Shown piece by piece: positions 1-6,938 of a stretch of 12,983 nt of DNA. The notes under the pieces were generated by a model, which worked only from the letters and a program-made list of their open reading frames with translations, did no database searches and was not told the DNA's origin. Source of the DNA: Mobilicoccus sp032100225 (GTDB taxonomy: Bacteria > Actinomycetota > Actinomycetes > Actinomycetales > Dermatophilaceae); assembly GCA_032100225.1 (NCBI GenBank), contig DAMDJY010000099.1, positions 1 through 12,983 of the forward strand, written 5' to 3'. The position numbers and the translations under genes are program-made. How positions within the stretch are numbered: the stretch's first letter is position 1; each line of letters opens with the position of its first letter.

Positions 1-725
1 ACGAGCAACACCGACGTCTGCTCGCCGAGACCCGCGACGTCGCCGCTCACGGTGAGGGTCGACGGACCCAGCAGGTGCCGAAGGTGCGGCGCACTGCCCG
101 GGGGCAGCAACGCGGCCGTCAGGGTGGTCGGCGGCGTCCAGGCCGCACGCTCGGCCGCGAGGTCGAGGTCACTCTCGTCGGCGCCGTCGAGCAACAAGCG
201 CACCAGCTGTTCGAGGTAGCGCTCCCGCGCACGGCCCGTCTTGGCGATCTCGTCGGAGTGCCCGGCCACGCTCGCCGCCGACAGGGCGTCGATGTAGGCG
301 AACACCAGCTCGGCGAACGCCCCGACCGCGCCCGCCGGCATCCCCTCCTGTGCCGCCGTGCGCGACAACCGGCGCCAACTCACGCGGGCACCGATGCGGT
401 ACGCGGCGAGCAGGGCATCCAGACTCCGGCCACTGCGCGCCTCGCCCTGCCCCAGGTCGTAGGCCCCCGACGTGCTCGGCACGATCGGCAACGACGCGTC
501 CGACTGTTCTGCCGCCAGGGTGAGGAACGCGCCCAGCGCGAGCGACACCGCCTTGCGCAGGAGCCCAGTGGAGGGTGCGCTCAACTCGGCGTAGGCAGGT
601 ACCTCGACGATGATCGCCTGAACCGCCTCGTCGGCGAGCACGGTCAGCTCGGCCCGCATCCGCTCGATCAGAGTGGGAGACAAATCGAAACGGGTCGACA
701 AGTCCGCGACCGGGATCTCTACCAT
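1..725 (-). CDS. PucR-type helix-turn-helix regulator, C-terminus missing
   Basis: The reading frame is open from an ATG at 725 to the window edge, giving 241 residues with no stop, so the C-terminal part is outside the window. The start is supported by a GAGGAG ribosome site 6 to 8 bases upstream. Residues 92-118 contain GQGEARSGRSLDALLAAYRI, a signature I know from the N-terminal helical region of actinobacterial regulators that end in a PucR-type helix-turn-helix. The DNA-binding domain itself should lie in the missing part and cannot be seen. No membrane segment is visible. It is divergent from the reductase-desaturase pair with 124 bases between start codons, so control of unsaturated fatty-acid synthesis is the natural inference. 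Family assignment is fairly sure; the target is inferred only from position. Confidence 0.8.
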   Translation of the reverse strand, partial: MVEIPVADLSTRFDLSPTLIERMRAELTVLADEAVQAIIVEVPAYAELSAPSTGLLRKAVSLALGAFLTLAAEQSDASLPIVPSTSGAYDLGQGEARSGRSLDALLAAYRIGARVSWRRLSRTAAQEGMPAGAVGAFAELVFAYIDALSAASVAGHSDEIAKTGRARERYLEQLVRLLLDGADESDLDLAAERAAWTPPTTLTAALLPPGSAPHLRHLLGPSTLTVSGDVAGLGEQTSVLL

Positions 726-833
726 CGCGCTCCTCCTCGTTCGATCGCTCGCATGCCCGGCACTGCTGTTCTGGTCGAACAATACGTACAACGAGATTCA
801 CGCGCTAGGGCCAAGCACTTATCCCCGCCGAAC

Positions 834-847
834 CATCATCGTTGATG
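834..847. promoter_or_regulatory. Short inverted repeat just before the reductase start
   Basis: CATCA-TCGT-TGATG is a 5-4-5 inverted repeat ending two bases before the ATG at 850. It lies in the 124-base divergent region between the PucR-type regulator and the reductase. No good -10/-35 pair or ribosome site is visible for the reductase, so the repeat could be an operator or a small hairpin masking the start. It is short enough to be chance. Confidence 0.25.
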
Positions 848-849
848 TC

Positions 850-1986
850 ATGGCTGCTGCTCTGCCCGCACTTCTCTCACCCGAACGCCGTTCTGGCACG
901 GGGAGATTGGCACGCCTCGGGGCAGGGTTGCGGCGGGTGGCCCAGGCTGTCACCACTCCCCTGGTCCCGAGCGACTACCTCGGGATGATCGCCCCGCTCA
1001 CCCTCGGCGCCGATCTGCACGGCCGCATCGTCGAGCGCATCCCCGAGACCGCGGACGCGACGACGCTGGTCATCCGCCCTGGCCGCGGTTGGCGCGGACA
1101 CACTCCCGGCCAGTACGTCCGCATAGGTGTCGACGTCGACGGCGTCCGGCACTGGCGCGCCTACTCGCTGACCCACGGCCCCGAGACACGCGGCACCATC
1201 GCGATCACCGTCAAACGCATCGACGGCGGGCTGATCAGCACCCACCTCTCGCAGGTGGCACAGCCCGGGGACCTGCTGTTGCTCGACCAGGCCGGCGGCG
1301 ATTTCACCCTCCCCGACGTACTCCCGCCCAAGGTGCTCTACGTGACCGCCGGCAGCGGCATCACGCCCGTGATGGGGATGCTGCGCCACCACCTGAGGGA
1401 GCCGAACGACGGCGGACTCACCGATGTCGTCGTCGTGCACAGTGCGCCGACCCCCGAGGGCGTGGTCTTCGGCGCCGATCTGCGGGCGCTTGCTGCCGAG
1501 AAGCGGATCACGTTGATCGAACGACACACCACGACGCAGGGCCTGCTCGACCTGGCCGAACTCGATGCGCTGGTGCCCGATTGGCGCTCGCGGCAGTCGT
1601 GGTTGTGCGGCCCGGTCGGGTTGCTCGACGCGGCCGCGGAGCACTGGGAGCGGGCGGGCATCACCGATCGGCTGCACGTCGAACGATTTCGGCCGACGCT
1701 GGCCGTCGTCAGTGACGGGGCCTCCGCCGAGGTCACGTTCACGCAGGCCGGCGTCACCATCGACGCTGCCGGTGACCGGCCGATCCTCGACTCCGGCGAA
1801 GAGGCGGGCGTGCTCATGCCGTCGGGATGCCGCATGGGCATCTGCTTCGGCTGCGCCCGGCCCCTCGTCGAGGGCACGGTGCGCGACCTGCGGACCGGCG
1901 ACCTCACCACTGCCGCACCGGGTGACGGCGTCGTCATCCAGACCTGCATCTCCGCTCCCGCGAGCGCGTGTCAGATCGACCTCTGA
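850..1986 (+). CDS. Ferredoxin-NAD(P)H oxidoreductase with C-terminal 2Fe-2S domain, desaturase electron donor
   Basis: This 378-residue protein has the standard order of domains for a flavin reductase fused to a plant-type ferredoxin. RAYS at 103-106 is the FAD-binding RxYS motif. GSGITPVM at 168-175 and CGPVGLL at 253-259 belong to the NAD(P)H-binding half. C327, C332, C335 and C366, spaced C-x4-C-x2-C-x30-C, ligate the [2Fe-2S] cluster. The length is close to the 380 residues I recall for the mycobacterial DesA3 partner Rv3230c. The desaturase gene follows after 100 bases, so it most likely passes electrons from NAD(P)H to that enzyme at the membrane. ATG 850 is the only credible start in this frame near the first conserved residues, although its ribosome site is poor. 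A different partner oxygenase is possible but less likely in this context. Confidence 0.9.
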   Translation: MAAALPALLSPERRSGTGRLARLGAGLRRVAQAVTTPLVPSDYLGMIAPLTLGADLHGRIVERIPETADATTLVIRPGRGWRGHTPGQYVRIGVDVDGVRHWRAYSLTHGPETRGTIAITVKRIDGGLISTHLSQVAQPGDLLLLDQAGGDFTLPDVLPPKVLYVTAGSGITPVMGMLRHHLREPNDGGLTDVVVVHSAPTPEGVVFGADLRALAAEKRITLIERHTTTQGLLDLAELDALVPDWRSRQSWLCGPVGLLDAAAEHWERAGITDRLHVERFRPTLAVVSDGASAEVTFTQAGVTIDAAGDRPILDSGEEAGVLMPSGCRMGICFGCARPLVEGTVRDLRTGDLTTAAPGDGVVIQTCISAPASACQIDL

Positions 1987-2016
1987 TGCGCCGCCCGACT
2001 CCAGCCTGATTTTCCG

Positions 2017-2037
2017 GTGACGCCGACCCCGCGTCAC
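2017..2037 (+). other. Intercistronic hairpin between reductase and desaturase
   Basis: GTGACGC and GCGTCAC form a perfect 7-bp stem around the loop CGACCCC. It lies 30 bases after the reductase stop and 49 bases before the desaturase start. It has no T-tract. It could be a partial terminator or an mRNA-processing or stability element that sets the ratio of the two proteins. Confidence 0.4.
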
Positions 2038-2086
2038 ACCCACCGCAGCCACACATCTGCACCTGCTCCACAGAGGAAAGCCGCTC

Positions 2087-3484
2087 ATGACCAGCACCTT
2101 GGACCGACCGATCACCACCCCGACCGCGCCCACCGCGACCGAGCCGACGCGAGCCGCCGACTCGGTGAGTGCTGCCACCAAGGCGACTCCCGCAACGGGG
2201 GCTGCTGCGGGGGGCGCTGGTGCGACGGGCGCTGCGCGGCCGAGTACGGGGTCGCGGCTGGTGTCGGAGACGCGTGAACGGCACTGGGCGCCCAAGCCTG
2301 GTGGCGCACCCGACCCTGTCGGGCATCTCAGCGTCGAGCAGATCGACGAGCTCGGGCGCGAGTTGGATGCGCTGCGCGAGGAGATCGTCGCGTCTCGCGG
2401 CGCCGACGATGCTGCGTATATCCGTCGTCTGATCCGGATTCAGCGCGGACTGGAGGCCGGGTCGCGGCTGCTGCTGCTGGTCTCGAAGAACAAGGTCGCT
2501 TGGGTCGTGGGCACGGCCGGGCTGTCGGCGGCCAAGATCCTCGAGAACATGGAGATCGGCCACAACGTCATGCACGGGCAGTGGGATTGGATGCGCGATC
2601 CCCGCATTCATTCGAGCTCATGGGAATGGGACCACGCTGCGCCGGCGGCGATGTGGAAGCACAGCCACAACGAGCTGCACCACACGTTCACCAACGTCAT
2701 CGGGCAGGACAACGACCTCGGGTACGGCATTCTGCGGGTCGACGAGGATCAGGAGTGGGAGCCCGTTTACCTCGGCCAGCCGGTGTGGAATCTGCTCAAC
2801 GCACTGATGTTCCAGTACTCGATCGCGTTGTACGACCTCGACCTGACGCGCTATCTGCACGAGAAGGTCGACCGCACCCCCGAGGAGGCGGCTGCTTTCC
2901 GCCGGGATGTCGTCGCCATCGCCCGCAAGATCGGGCGGCACGTGCTGCGCGATTACGTGATTCACCCGGCGCTGTCGGGTCCGTCGTGGCGGTCGACGAT
3001 GAGCGCGAACGCCGTCGCGAACCTCACCCGCAATCTGTGGACGAATGCCGTCATCATCTGCGGCCATTTTCCGGAGGGTGTCGAGACGTTCGAGAAGACG
3101 TCGATCGAGGGTGAGTCGCGCGGCGAGTGGTATCTGCGGCAGATGCTCGGATCGGCCAACATCTCAGGCAGTCCGTTGCTGCACCTGGCCACCGGCAACC
3201 TGTCGCATCAGATCGAGCACCACATGTACCCCGACCTGCCGAGCAACCGGTATGCGGAGATCGCGGCCCGGGTTCAGGAGATCTGCGAGCGCTACGAGCT
3301 GCCGTACGTCACCGGGCCGTTGCACCGGCAGTACGCGTCGGTGTGGCGCAAGGTCTTCCGCTACTCGCTGCCCAACGGTGCCTGGGACGACCTGCGTAAG
3401 ACTCCGGTTCCGACCCTCCGCCGCGGTGCCTCGTGGCTCGGCTCGTCCCTGTGCACGTCAGTGAGGTCTTTGCGTCGCCGCTGA
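2087..3484 (+). CDS. desA3: Membrane fatty-acid (acyl-CoA) desaturase, DesA3-like
   Basis: This 465-residue membrane di-iron desaturase should put a cis double bond, probably delta-9, into stearoyl-type acyl-CoA using O2 and electrons from the reductase encoded just upstream. All three histidine boxes are present: HNVMH at 159-163, HSHNELHH at 192-199, and HQIEHH at 374-379. Hydrophobic helices flank the first box. The ATG is preceded by AGAGGAAAG at good spacing. Residues 10-58 are an Ala/Thr/Gly-rich, probably disordered extension not needed for the fold; without it the length approaches the roughly 427 residues of mycobacterial DesA3. The C-terminus ends in LRRR, not in the LAA degradation signal I recall for mycobacterial DesA3. 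Substrate and position of the double bond are inferred from the family. Confidence 0.9.
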   Translation: MTSTLDRPITTPTAPTATEPTRAADSVSAATKATPATGAAAGGAGATGAARPSTGSRLVSETRERHWAPKPGGAPDPVGHLSVEQIDELGRELDALREEIVASRGADDAAYIRRLIRIQRGLEAGSRLLLLVSKNKVAWVVGTAGLSAAKILENMEIGHNVMHGQWDWMRDPRIHSSSWEWDHAAPAAMWKHSHNELHHTFTNVIGQDNDLGYGILRVDEDQEWEPVYLGQPVWNLLNALMFQYSIALYDLDLTRYLHEKVDRTPEEAAAFRRDVVAIARKIGRHVLRDYVIHPALSGPSWRSTMSANAVANLTRNLWTNAVIICGHFPEGVETFEKTSIEGESRGEWYLRQMLGSANISGSPLLHLATGNLSHQIEHHMYPDLPSNRYAEIAARVQEICERYELPYVTGPLHRQYASVWRKVFRYSLPNGAWDDLRKTPVPTLRRGASWLGSSLCTSVRSLRRR

Positions 3485-3606
3485 TGACCCACCACTGACG
3501 ACGGACCAGCCCAGCCGCAGGAGCGCGGCCGCCACGACGATCATCCCGACCGGGTGACAAGCAGATCGTGGCGAGGCTGCTGTGGGCTCGCGGCATGGGG
3601 CCGCGG

Positions 3607-3623
3607 ACGCCTGTGTCAGGCGT
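3607..3623 (-). terminator. Possible hairpin terminator of the thiolase-like gene
   Basis: ACGCCTG-TGT-CAGGCGT is a perfect 7-bp stem with a 3-base loop. It overlaps the stop codon of the minus-strand thiolase-like gene at 3616-3618 and lies in the 131-base convergent gap after the desaturase. There is no T-tract, which is usual in actinomycetes. The short loop makes it marginal. Confidence 0.35.
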
Positions 3624-5232
3624 GGACGAGGCCGTCGTCGCTGACGTGCACGCAGGTGCCGATGGGCTGATCCGAGTCGAGCACGGCCCACATGTCGGGT
3701 TCATCGGCTGCTGCCGCGACGAAGCGCTCGTCACTCCGAGTGCGACCCACGACGATTCCTCGCCGAGCGCCGTCGCGGTCGTGGACGACGGTGTACGTCG
3801 CGATCCGGGCCTCACCGGACGGGCTATCCGTGACCTGCGGCGAGGACCACGACGACACCTCAGCGGCGAGTTCGCGGTCGCGACCCGGACGCCAGGGCGC
3901 AGGCGCGGTCGACCAGATTCCCATCGACTGACTCGACAGGATCCCACCATTGGCCGTGACGAGGCCACGCGCACCGGGGCGGGCGCGAAGCCGATCGACC
4001 ATCTCCGCCAGCGAATGCATCGCGTAGTCGTTGCCCGGGCCACCAAAGAACGGCAGGCCGCCCGTGACCGTGAATCCGCGCTCGTCGGCCGGATCGAGGC
4101 CCAGCGCCTCGATGACGACGGACACCGCGATGGGGAAACACGAGTAGATGTCGAGCAGGTCGAGGTCGTCGGCCGTGATGCCCGCCTCGGCGAGGACGGT
4201 CTGCACCGCGAGTTCAACGGCCCGGGAGGTCGACAGGTCGGTGCGTTCGACCAGGGGGCGTTCCTTGACGCAGGCGTGACCGTGACAGAACACGAGGCGA
4301 GCCGCGTCCAACCCCAGGTCCCGAGCCACACCCAGCGAGGTCAACAACACGGCCGCACCCTGGTTGACCTGGTCGCGAGCGACGACGAACCGTGGGTAGG
4401 GCTCGGCGATGAGTCGGTTGCGATCAGTGACAGTGACGAGCTCCTCCACCGTGCACATGTTCGACGCCGCCGCGTGCGAATTGCCGGCCGCGACCTGCGT
4501 GAACGGGGCGAACAGCTCCCCCATGGATGCGGCGTACTCGGCGCGCGACGTGCCGAGACGAGCACGACGCGCGTTCTCGAAGAGGGCATAGGCGGCAGGC
4601 GCATGGTCGAGTCCGAGCGCGGCCTGGCGAGGGGAGGTCATGTCGGAGAGTCCGGGGCCGCGGTCCTCGATGTCGCCACCGACCGTCTCCGACCAGTCGG
4701 GGCGCTCCGACTCGGGTCGCCCCGCCCAGTACCGCGCCGACGACAAGGCCTCAGCCCCGGCGAGCAGCGCGAACTCGCAACGGCCGGCGTTGATCTCGGC
4801 TGCGAACTCGACGACGAGGTCGTGTGGCGACTGCCCTCCGCCGACGGCGAGTACCGCCCGGGTCGGCGACGCACCGATGCGGGACGCAACGGCTCGGGGC
4901 ACGTTGTCGGCGTGACCGAGTGGCGTCGGCGCCTCCAATCCGCAGTCCTCGAACTGCCGCACGACCCCCACGACGTCGATCCGCTCGGCGAGCCGTGCGA
5001 GGTCGGCGTCAGTGTTCAGCGCAGGCGCGTCAGATGCGGAACTCGCGAGCGCATCGCGCAGCGCGGTGCGCGCGGCGGCAGCAGCGAGCGCGACGGGTGA
5101 GAGGGCGGCACATCCCGGCTCCCCGACCCGCTCGGACGCCTGCCCGACACCGACGATCACGGGGGTGCGCGGATCGAGGTGCTGCAGGTCTGCCCACGTC
5201 AGCGGGGCTCCATCACGGGCGCTGGTCACCAT
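3616..5232 (-). CDS. Thiolase-like protein (acetyl-CoA acetyltransferase family, SCP2-type relative)
   Basis: This 538-residue protein opens with PRTPVIVGVGQASER (21-35), a typical start of actinobacterial thiolase-like proteins annotated as acetyl-CoA acetyltransferases. Later motifs are DIYSCFP (361-367, C365) and GGLPFFGGPGNDYAMH (391-406, H406), both typical of the C-terminal catalytic half. Residues from about 440 onward form the extra C-terminal domain seen in thiolase-like type 1 proteins. In the N-terminal half, where a thiolase should have its nucleophilic cysteine, I see GGGQSP (131-136), so classical thiolytic activity is uncertain. The start MVTSARD is favoured because a TAGGCT -10 element ends 7 bases before the ATG, suggesting a leaderless mRNA. 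An in-frame ATG 27 bases upstream is the alternative. A role in acyl-CoA metabolism is likely; the substrate is unknown. Confidence 0.85.
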   Translation of the reverse strand: MVTSARDGAPLTWADLQHLDPRTPVIVGVGQASERVGEPGCAALSPVALAAAAARTALRDALASSASDAPALNTDADLARLAERIDVVGVVRQFEDCGLEAPTPLGHADNVPRAVASRIGASPTRAVLAVGGGQSPHDLVVEFAAEINAGRCEFALLAGAEALSSARYWAGRPESERPDWSETVGGDIEDRGPGLSDMTSPRQAALGLDHAPAAYALFENARRARLGTSRAEYAASMGELFAPFTQVAAGNSHAAASNMCTVEELVTVTDRNRLIAEPYPRFVVARDQVNQGAAVLLTSLGVARDLGLDAARLVFCHGHACVKERPLVERTDLSTSRAVELAVQTVLAEAGITADDLDLLDIYSCFPIAVSVVIEALGLDPADERGFTVTGGLPFFGGPGNDYAMHSLAEMVDRLRARPGARGLVTANGGILSSQSMGIWSTAPAPWRPGRDRELAAEVSSWSSPQVTDSPSGEARIATYTVVHDRDGARRGIVVGRTRSDERFVAAAADEPDMWAVLDSDQPIGTCVHVSDDGLVHA

Positions 5233-5239
5233 GCCCGCC

Positions 5240-5245
5240 AGCCTA
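5240..5245 (-). promoter_or_regulatory. -10 element for a leaderless thiolase-like transcript
   Basis: On the minus strand TAGGCT fits the actinobacterial TAnnnT -10 consensus. Exactly 7 bases separate it from the ATG at 5232, so transcription would begin at or next to the start codon. No ribosome site lies before that ATG, which fits a leaderless message. No clear -35 is seen. Confidence 0.5.
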
Positions 5246-5297
5246 GGCACCCAACTCATCCCGCTGCCCGACAGCCAGGGCACAGTCTCCCGGGATG

Positions 5298-5315
5298 AGG
5301 CTCGTGACCGAGCCT
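5298..5315. promoter_or_regulatory. Inverted repeat in the divergent promoter region
   Basis: AGGCTCG-TGAC-CGAGCCT is a perfect 7-4-7 inverted repeat. It lies in the 196-base space between the thiolase-like gene (minus) and the unknown three-gene operon (plus), 52 bases upstream of the thiolase-like -10 element. Its form suits a dimeric regulator, but no regulator gene is adjacent. Confidence 0.35.
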
Positions 5316-5339
5316 GGTGACGGTTCGGACCAGCGCAAA

Positions 5340-5376
5340 CGTGATCGCGGTGACAACGGGAACCGCGCAGGTCACG
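5340..5376. other. Interrupted stem-loop upstream of the unknown operon
   Basis: CGCGGT (5346-5351) pairs with ACCGCG (5362-5367) around a 10-base loop. An outer 5-bp stem, CGTGA (5340-5344) with TCACG (5372-5376), extends it across an asymmetric bulge. It lies 25 bases before the candidate -10 of the plus-strand operon, so it is more likely a DNA site than part of that mRNA. Confidence 0.25.
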
Positions 5377-5401
5377 TGCCCACATTGGCTCCTGGCGCTT
5401 C

Positions 5402-5407
5402 TAGGGT
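5402..5407 (+). promoter_or_regulatory. Candidate -10 element of the three-gene operon
   Basis: TAGGGT matches TAnnnT and lies 21 bases before the ATG at 5429. The predicted short leader would carry the GAGAGGAG ribosome site. No convincing -35 hexamer is found at 16-18 bases. Confidence 0.4.
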
Positions 5408-5428
5408 CGGGGCGACGAGAGGAGCCTC

Positions 5429-5659
5429 ATGCCGCAGCAGGCGTACAACCGCGTGGCCGACGACCTGGACACGATCCGGCGCGGCCTCGCACCGCAGGAC
5501 GATCTCTCACCCCACCTCGCACGGCTCCTCGCTGCCTGCGGAGGAACACTCCGCGGCGTCGCCACAGCCGCGCGCGCTACGGACGAAGCAGCCGCCGCAA
5601 CCACAGCCAAAGCTGCACGCGAGGCCCCCCTCCAGGACCCCGACGAGGCCACCTCATGA
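5429..5659 (+). CDS. Small helical protein of unknown function, first gene of a coupled operon
   Basis: This 76-residue protein begins at an ATG with a good GAGAGGAG ribosome site and ends in an ATGA overlap with the next gene, so it is very probably real. Residues 3-20 and about 27-65 look helical; the second stretch is rich in Ala and Thr. It has one cysteine (C37) and no tryptophan, so the WxG motif of WXG100 secretion substrates is absent although size and helical content are similar. No signal peptide or membrane segment is evident. I do not recognise a family. Tight coupling suggests it works with, or binds, the two following products. Confidence 0.7.
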   Translation: MPQQAYNRVADDLDTIRRGLAPQDDLSPHLARLLAACGGTLRGVATAARATDEAAAATTAKAAREAPLQDPDEATS

Positions 5660-6243
5660 GTCGAACCGACCCACGCGATCTGACCCGCGTGGCCGAGGCG
5701 TTGAATCAGTGCGCCCACCGGCTCGAACGACGCGACTCCGAGGACGCGCCGCACGAAGTCGACCGCGTCCAACGGACTCTGCGTCGTACCGCGGCCGCTC
5801 TGAGCAGCCACGCGCTGACCGTGCGCCGCCTCGACAACGAGATCGAGCTCCTCGAACGCCGCCGCGGATCCGGCGACCTCTCCGAGATGCGTCGCCGACG
5901 CGACCACGCCGAACGCCGCCTGCGCCACGCCGTCGACGACGCCACCCGCGCCCTCATCCCCGGCGGTGATCGGCTCGACCCGACTACGATCCTGCGGCGC
6001 CTCAGCGGCCCGAGTTCCCCACCTCCGCGCTCCTACTTCGGACGGCCCGCCGTCGACCGCAGCGACCGCGTCCGCCGCCTCACCTCACTGCTGCTGCGCA
6101 GCACGCCACACCCCGGCGCAACCTGGACCGACCCGAGACTGACGTCGGTGATCGTCCCCTCCCGCAACGCGAGGCTGGCGCGCATCCGCCACCGCCTCCT
6201 CGGCATCACCCCCACACGAGCGACCCCTGGAGCAGGATCATGA
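5656..6243 (+). CDS. Arg-rich coiled-coil protein of unknown function
   Basis: The ATG at 5656 overlaps the previous stop in the sequence ATGA, and the gene ends in another ATGA at 6240, so translation of all three genes is coupled. The 195-residue product is helical over about residues 8-105, with heptad-like stretches such as VRRLDNEIELLERRR that suggest a coiled coil. The second half (about 106-195) is Pro/Ser/Arg-rich and predicted basic, and contains SYFGRPAVDRSDRVRRLTSL and several Arg clusters. No membrane segment, signal peptide or known catalytic motif is seen. The basic tail could bind nucleic acid or an acidic partner; the third protein of the operon is strongly acidic. No family recognised. 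Confidence 0.7.
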   Translation: MSRTDPRDLTRVAEALNQCAHRLERRDSEDAPHEVDRVQRTLRRTAAALSSHALTVRRLDNEIELLERRRGSGDLSEMRRRRDHAERRLRHAVDDATRALIPGGDRLDPTTILRRLSGPSSPPPRSYFGRPAVDRSDRVRRLTSLLLRSTPHPGATWTDPRLTSVIVPSRNARLARIRHRLLGITPTRATPGAGS

Positions 6244-6938
6244 CCCACCACCCCGCGGGCACCTCGACACACGTCGTCGATCTGACGGACGAAGAGATCC
6301 TCGGCATCGACGGGCCCCGCTCCGACCAGGTCGCCCCACTCCCCTGGGCCGGGCGGCACACCCCGGAGGAGACCGAACTCGCCGCCGAGGTCGGTCTGCG
6401 GAGCCTCGTCACGCGCGGCGCACTCGACGCCGACGAGGACGGAGTGCGGCTCCCCGCCGAGCTTGGTGACGCCCTCGACCTGCGGCACGGCGCCCAGACC
6501 ATCGTCTACGCCGACCATTCCACGCCCACCACCCAGGAGACGCGCGTCCTCTACATCCACCCCGAGGCCGTACTCACCGAGAGCGTCAACGCCGCAGGGG
6601 TCCACCGATTTCGCGTGGGACAGCTCGCCGACGCCCTCGCCGACCTCGGCCCCTGGAGCGAACCTCAGCAGCACCCCGGCGACGACGGCCACCTCGACGG
6701 CGACGACCTTCCTGCCGAACTCGCCGGACTCCAGTCCGTGGTCTGCCTCGACGTGGTGACACTGCGCTCGGACGACGACGTCGACACCTGCTCCCTCACC
6801 TTCTACCGCCTGGCCGACGACAGCGTCGTCGAGGGCATCGAGACCTCGTCCACGCTCGACCTGCTCCCCCGCAACCGCGAACAGATCCACCAGCGGGTCA
6901 TCGAGACGGTGTGCGGCGGGATGCCTCGACTCACCTGA
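6240..6938 (+). CDS. Acidic protein of unknown function, possibly EspG-like
   Basis: This 232-residue acidic protein starts at the ATGA overlap with the preceding gene. Its layout is an early strand VVDLTDEEI, a helix-rich part around residues 43-60 (TPEETELAAEVGLRSLVTRG), then DGVRLPAELGDAL, then alternating strands and a C-terminal helix. That order loosely resembles EspG-family chaperones of ESX (type VII) secretion, where a short winged-helix-like element precedes a beta sheet. The resemblance is my reading of pattern only, and neither neighbour carries a WxG, PE or PPE motif. The last 8 bases overlap the end of the convergent crcB gene on the other strand. An alternative is a stand-alone regulatory or immunity protein. 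Confidence 0.65.
   Translation: MTHHPAGTSTHVVDLTDEEILGIDGPRSDQVAPLPWAGRHTPEETELAAEVGLRSLVTRGALDADEDGVRLPAELGDALDLRHGAQTIVYADHSTPTTQETRVLYIHPEAVLTESVNAAGVHRFRVGQLADALADLGPWSEPQQHPGDDGHLDGDDLPAELAGLQSVVCLDVVTLRSDDDVDTCSLTFYRLADDSVVEGIETSSTLDLLPRNREQIHQRVIETVCGGMPRLT

Noticed and set aside
673..849. Upstream extension of the reductase
   Set aside because: It would overlap the divergent regulator start, has no ribosome site, and its translation is unlike the family. ATG 850 gives the expected length.
3458..3544. 28-residue hydrophobic minus-strand ORF beginning MIVVAAALLRLGW
   Set aside because: There is no ribosome site, it overlaps the desaturase 3' end, and nothing else supports expression.
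3568..5100. 510-residue open frame on the plus strand across the thiolase-like gene
   Set aside because: It is antisense to a gene with clear family motifs, its translation is Arg/Gly-rich without any fold-like pattern, and high GC content commonly opens such frames.
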